From: CAZVQX01 sp964629735
Lineage (GTDB): Bacteria; Bacillota_I; Bacilli_A; RF39; UBA660
Direction of reading: 5' to 3'
Assembly (NCBI GenBank): GCA_964629735.1
Contig: CAZVQX010000016.1
Span: forward strand, 1 to 18,711
Length of the DNA: 18,711 nt
This document shows positions 15,440 to 18,711 of the stretch, one piece after another; positions within the stretch are counted from its first letter, which is position 1, and each line of letters opens with the position of its first letter. The position numbers and the translations under genes are program-made. Below the pieces are notes generated by a model. That model saw only the letters and a list, made by a program, of their open reading frames with translations. It did no database searches and was not told where the DNA came from.

Positions 15440-18299
15440 AAAAATATTTAAGGATAAAAATAATTTGATGATATTAATAATAAGTGTCATAACCCTAATT
15501 ATTGGAACACTGGCTTGGAAGTTTTTGTGGTCATTTCTAATTATATTAACTATTGACCTTTTATTATTTATTCCTCAAGTTAAAGTCAATATGAAGAATA
15601 TAAAAAGAAAAAAAAGGACAAAAGGAAAAAAAGATAATGATAAAAATAAATTATTAAAAGTTTTACTCAGTATTTTTCTTAGTTTCTTTATTCTTGGCTT
15701 AGTTGCTGTAATTGTATTTTTCTTTATTATCGTTACAACTGCACCTAATTTTAATCCACAAAAACTATATCATAATGAAGCTTCAATTTTATATGATAAA
15801 GATGGAAAAATTTTTGCCAAGGTTGGAGCTGAAATTAGAGAAAAAGTAACTTTTAATGAAATGTCTGAAGTATTAATTGATGCTATTATTGCAACTGAAG
15901 ATTCACGTTTTTTTCAACATAACGGATTTGACTTACCACGATTTTTAAAAGCTTCTTTCGGTCAAGCTCTTGGTCGAGATGCTGGTGGGGCATCAACCTT
16001 AACTATGCAACTATCAAAAAATCACTTCACTTCAACAACCGCAACTGGTATAAAAGGAATCATTCGTAAATTTACTGATATTTATTTTTCTATTTTTAAA
16101 ATAGAGAAGCGCTACACAAAGTTTGAAATTTTTGAGTTTTATGCCAACTCAGCTAATTTTGGAGCAAGAAAATTTGGTGGAGCATATGGCGTTGAACAAG
16201 CTAGCCAAATATATTTTGGGAAAAAATCTAAAGACTTAACATTACCAGAAGCGGCTATGATTGCTGGATTATTACAAGCACCTAATGCTTATGATCCATA
16301 TGTTAATCCGGATGATGCAGAAGTAAGAAGAAAGACTGTTTTATACCTTATGGAACGTCATGGATACATTAATAAAGAAGAAAGACAATTAGCTGAAAAA
16401 GTTCACATTTCTGAATTATTATTTGAACATGAGGATGCTTATAGTGAATACCAAGGCTTCATAAACGCTGTTACTAATGAAGTTGAAGAATTAACAGAAC
16501 TTGATCCATATACCACATCAATGGAGATATATACAACTATGGACACTAAAAAACAAGAACATATTAATTCTATTTTATCTGGCGAAAATTTTAAATGGGA
16601 AAATGATGTTGTTGATGGGGGAATTGCTGTAATCGATGTTAATACTGGTGCGGTTGTTGCACTGGGTGCCGGCCGTAATCATCAAGGACAAAAAGTATGG
16701 AATTTAGCCACTGATATGAAGCGTCAAATTGGTTCAACTGCTAAACCTTTATTTGATTATGCACCGGGTATTGAATATAATAATTGGTCATCATATCAAC
16801 CATTTATTGACGAACCACACTCATATTCAACTGGTATGAGTATTCGAAATTGGGATTCAAAATATGAAGGACTTGTTACACTTAGAGAAGCTGTTGTACA
16901 ATCAAGAAACATACCTGCTTTAAAAGCTTTCCAAAGTGTTGATAATAAAAAAATATTAAGTTTTACTAAATCAATTGGCCTTTCACCAGAACTTGAAAAT
17001 GGCAAAGTTCATGAAGCCCACTCACTAGGTGGATATAATGGTGAATCACCATTAAGTTTAGCTGCTGCCTATGCACCTTTTGCAAATGGTGGTTATTATA
17101 TAAAACCACACACTTTTACAAAAGTTAAATATAGAGACAATAATAAAGTATTTGAAAATAAAATTAAAAAAGACCGAGTTATGAGAGAATCAACAGCATA
17201 TATTATGAGTGATGTTTTGGTTGATACTGTTCCTTGGTCTATGAGAATTAGTGGAATAACTTTTGGTGCTAAAACTGGTACTTCTAACTTTCCAACAGAA
17301 GTTTTCAAAAAATATAAATTACCAAGTTACGCTGTTAACGATCTATGGGTAGCTGGAATACACCCGGATTATTCAATTGCAGTATGGTATGGTTACGATA
17401 AATTAAGTAGTAATTATTACAATAAATTCGGTAGCACCGAACCACGCAAATTGTTCCAAGCTGTTGCTAAAGGAGTGTTTACAGAAAGAAAACAATTTAA
17501 AAAACCTAATGATGTTATAGAATTAGAAATTGAAAAAGAGACATATCCAGCTATGTTACCTAGTCCTTTTACACCCAAAAATATGATTATTAAAGAATTA
17601 TTTATAAAAGGATTAGAACCTACAGAAATTTCACCAAGATATAATCAGTTAGATAATCCCACAAATTTAAAAGCTGTTCAAGAAGGCAGTGTTGTTAAGT
17701 TATCATGGGAACCGATAAAAACACCGGATTCAATTGATACTAATGCCTTAACGACCCAATTTAATAAAATATTCAGGGATCAAAATACCCGCAATAAATT
17801 TTTAAACGCAAGAATTAATTATAATAAATCAACAATTGGAGATATAGGTTATAATATTTATATTAAAAATAATGATAGTTTACAACTTTTAGGATATACA
17901 AAAAATAATTACTTTGAACATAGTAATAATAACAGTTCGGCTACATATGTTGTTAAATCGGCTTATTCTATTTTTAAAGACAATATAAGCGAAGGCGTTG
18001 AAACAACCATTGAGCTTGGCAACACAGGAAATTTTATTAATTCGATGTTAATAGGTGATGAAATAGTTGAATTAAGCATAAATGGTGTATATGCAGAAAT
18101 TAATCCTCCTGTTAGTGTTTTAGATAACACCGATGATGTAACGCATCTAGCAACTATAACTAAAGTAGTTATAGACAACAATACAAACAATGAAGTAGAT
18201 AATATAGATACAAGTTTTGAAAGTTCATATACTATAACCTACACTATTAAATATAAGGATTATATTAAAAAACACATTAGAAAAGTTGTTATTAAATAA
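15423..18299 (+). CDS. Class A penicillin-binding protein (bifunctional glycosyltransferase/transpeptidase)
   Basis: The product has 958 residues from the ATG at 15423 (AGGAGA 6 bases upstream, inside recU). It has hydrophobic segments at about 15-50 (a hairpin), a lysine-rich cytoplasmic linker (52-78) and the usual anchor at about 79-104. The GT51 domain has the catalytic Glu159 in ATEDSRFF and GGASTLTMQLSKN. The transpeptidase has Ser438 in STAK (438-441), SRN (494-496) and KTGT (617-620). A fibronectin-III-like domain begins near 744 (PTNLKAVQEG, VKLSWEP) and seems to hold an insert, and a further beta-rich tail runs to the end. It polymerises and cross-links peptidoglycan outside the membrane. 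The extra N-terminal hairpin and long tail are unusual. It ends at a terminator (18326). Confidence 0.95.
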   Translation: MKKNFKKIFKDKNNLMILIISVITLIIGTLAWKFLWSFLIILTIDLLLFIPQVKVNMKNIKRKKRTKGKKDNDKNKLLKVLLSIFLSFFILGLVAVIVFFFIIVTTAPNFNPQKLYHNEASILYDKDGKIFAKVGAEIREKVTFNEMSEVLIDAIIATEDSRFFQHNGFDLPRFLKASFGQALGRDAGGASTLTMQLSKNHFTSTTATGIKGIIRKFTDIYFSIFKIEKRYTKFEIFEFYANSANFGARKFGGAYGVEQASQIYFGKKSKDLTLPEAAMIAGLLQAPNAYDPYVNPDDAEVRRKTVLYLMERHGYINKEERQLAEKVHISELLFEHEDAYSEYQGFINAVTNEVEELTELDPYTTSMEIYTTMDTKKQEHINSILSGENFKWENDVVDGGIAVIDVNTGAVVALGAGRNHQGQKVWNLATDMKRQIGSTAKPLFDYAPGIEYNNWSSYQPFIDEPHSYSTGMSIRNWDSKYEGLVTLREAVVQSRNIPALKAFQSVDNKKILSFTKSIGLSPELENGKVHEAHSLGGYNGESPLSLAAAYAPFANGGYYIKPHTFTKVKYRDNNKVFENKIKKDRVMRESTAYIMSDVLVDTVPWSMRISGITFGAKTGTSNFPTEVFKKYKLPSYAVNDLWVAGIHPDYSIAVWYGYDKLSSNYYNKFGSTEPRKLFQAVAKGVFTERKQFKKPNDVIELEIEKETYPAMLPSPFTPKNMIIKELFIKGLEPTEISPRYNQLDNPTNLKAVQEGSVVKLSWEPIKTPDSIDTNALTTQFNKIFRDQNTRNKFLNARINYNKSTIGDIGYNIYIKNNDSLQLLGYTKNNYFEHSNNNSSATYVVKSAYSIFKDNISEGVETTIELGNTGNFINSMLIGDEIVELSINGVYAEINPPVSVLDNTDDVTHLATITKVVIDNNTNNEVDNIDTSFESSYTITYTIKYKDYIKKHIRKVVIK

Positions 18300-18325
18300 A
18301 AAAGTTAACTTTTGTGAAGTGGTAA

Positions 18326-18370
18326 AAAAAGTAGACACAAATAAAAATGGTGATCTACTTTTTCTTTTGT
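18326..18370 (+). terminator. Terminator of the recU-PBP unit
   Basis: AAAAAGTAGA (18326-18335) pairs with TCTACTTTTT (18354-18363), and an inner CAC/GTG extends the stem beside one bulged A. A T-rich tail follows. Confidence 0.75.
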
Positions 18371-18382
18371 TATAATTTTATT

Positions 18383-18414
18383 AAAAAAGGATAATAGCCT
18401 ACTTATTATCCTTT
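18383..18414 (-). terminator. Terminator of the minus-strand gene at the right edge
   Basis: AAAGGATAATA and TATTATCCTTT form a perfect 11-bp stem with a 7-base loop. On minus it is followed by TTTTTT and lies 23 bases past the stop codon at 18437. Confidence 0.8.
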
Positions 18415-18436
18415 AAATTATTTATTTGAATTCATC

Positions 18437-18711
18437 TTAAGACAATGCTTCAATTTCGAATATCCGCATATAACTTCCTGATGTATTATTTAAAACAAAG
18501 CTTATTCTTTTTGTTTCAGCAGGAATTGGTGTTGTGCCGTTATATGTTGCACCATCGTTGATTGTAATTGCTTTTAAAACAACACCTGATTTATCAATAA
18601 AATTTATTTTTCCTATACCTCTCGATGTTGTTGAATAAAAATAAGTTTTGATTGTTACATCTTGGCCAATCATTGAACTATCTACATTTATATAACTATT
18701 AAGTATACCTT
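18437..18711 (-). CDS. C-terminal fragment of an unidentified, beta-rich protein
   Basis: The frame is open from the window edge (…GILNSYINVDSSMIGQD…) to the stop at 18437, so the ATG at 18673 is internal and this is the 3' end of a longer gene. The visible ~91 residues alternate short polar and hydrophobic strands (VTIKTYFYSTTS, KINFIDKSGVVLKAITI, RISFVLNNTSGSYMRIFEIE). This suggests a beta-sandwich such as a carbohydrate-binding or discoidin-like module of a surface or secreted protein (inference from composition only). No catalytic motif is visible. A clean terminator follows, and it converges with the PBP gene. Confidence 0.65.
   Translation of the reverse strand, partial: GILNSYINVDSSMIGQDVTIKTYFYSTTSRGIGKINFIDKSGVVLKAITINDGATYNGTTPIPAETKRISFVLNNTSGSYMRIFEIEALS

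Noticed and set aside
18300..18313. Palindrome AAAAGTTAACTTTT after the PBP stop
   Set aside because: A short A/T palindrome with no loop. The hairpin at 18326-18363 is a better terminator.
1..18711. CRISPR array, insertion sequence, tRNA or rRNA genes
   Set aside because: No regularly spaced repeats, transposase motifs, or tRNA/rRNA signatures were seen on either strand.

Overview
The window is strongly A+T-rich Bacillota DNA, most likely from an uncultured member of the Bacilli (Erysipelotrichales/RF39-like gut lineages are my best guess; the rank is inference). It has a T-box leader on valS, recU followed by a class A penicillin-binding protein, lepA, GG-rich ribosome binding sites, several prepilin-like genes and two 100-N scaffold gaps. 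TGA is used as a stop (for example in the racemase), so the code is standard rather than mycoplasmal, and the penicillin-binding protein implies a peptidoglycan wall. The exact 100-N runs suggest a draft, possibly metagenome-assembled, scaffold.

Layout. At 1-44 (minus) is the first part of a type IV prepilin-like gene. A divergent sigma-70-like gene (338-949, plus) follows and converges with a long minus-strand block through a perfect palindromic terminator that also contains the gltX stop codon. Read in its direction of transcription, the minus block has these units: (a) a PASTA-NodB polysaccharide deacetylase (14536-13310) and a 53-residue pilin-like mini-protein (13299-13138); (b) a Val T-box (about 13105-12888), valS (12868-10307) and two tandem paralogous two-TM proteins (10273-9953, 9951-9625); (c) a prepilin interrupted by a gap (9489-9257); (d) a YfhO-GtrA fusion membrane protein (9178-6124) split by a spurious gap; (e) lepA (6087-4288), a D-aspartate-ligase-like ATP-grasp protein (4281-3076), an aspartate/glutamate racemase (3089-2391) and gltX (2394-967), tightly packed or overlapping.

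The plus block holds a candidate 31-codon gene with its own terminator (14698-14793), recU (14858-15439) and an overlapping class A PBP gene (15423-18299) with an unusual membrane topology and a long C-terminal extension. At the right edge is the 3' end of an unidentified minus-strand gene, probably a beta-rich surface domain.

Themes. Much of the window concerns the cell envelope: D-Asp supply and a likely ligase for a peptidoglycan cross-bridge, a wall polymerase/transpeptidase, a PASTA-tethered deacetylase, a predicted flippase-plus-glycosyltransferase fusion for polymer glycosylation, and pilin-like proteins. Two further observations stand out. The gap at 7379-7478 is flanked by an identical 30-base sequence and collapses in frame to one gene. 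The two small paralogous membrane proteins appear to be read through from valS under T-box control.
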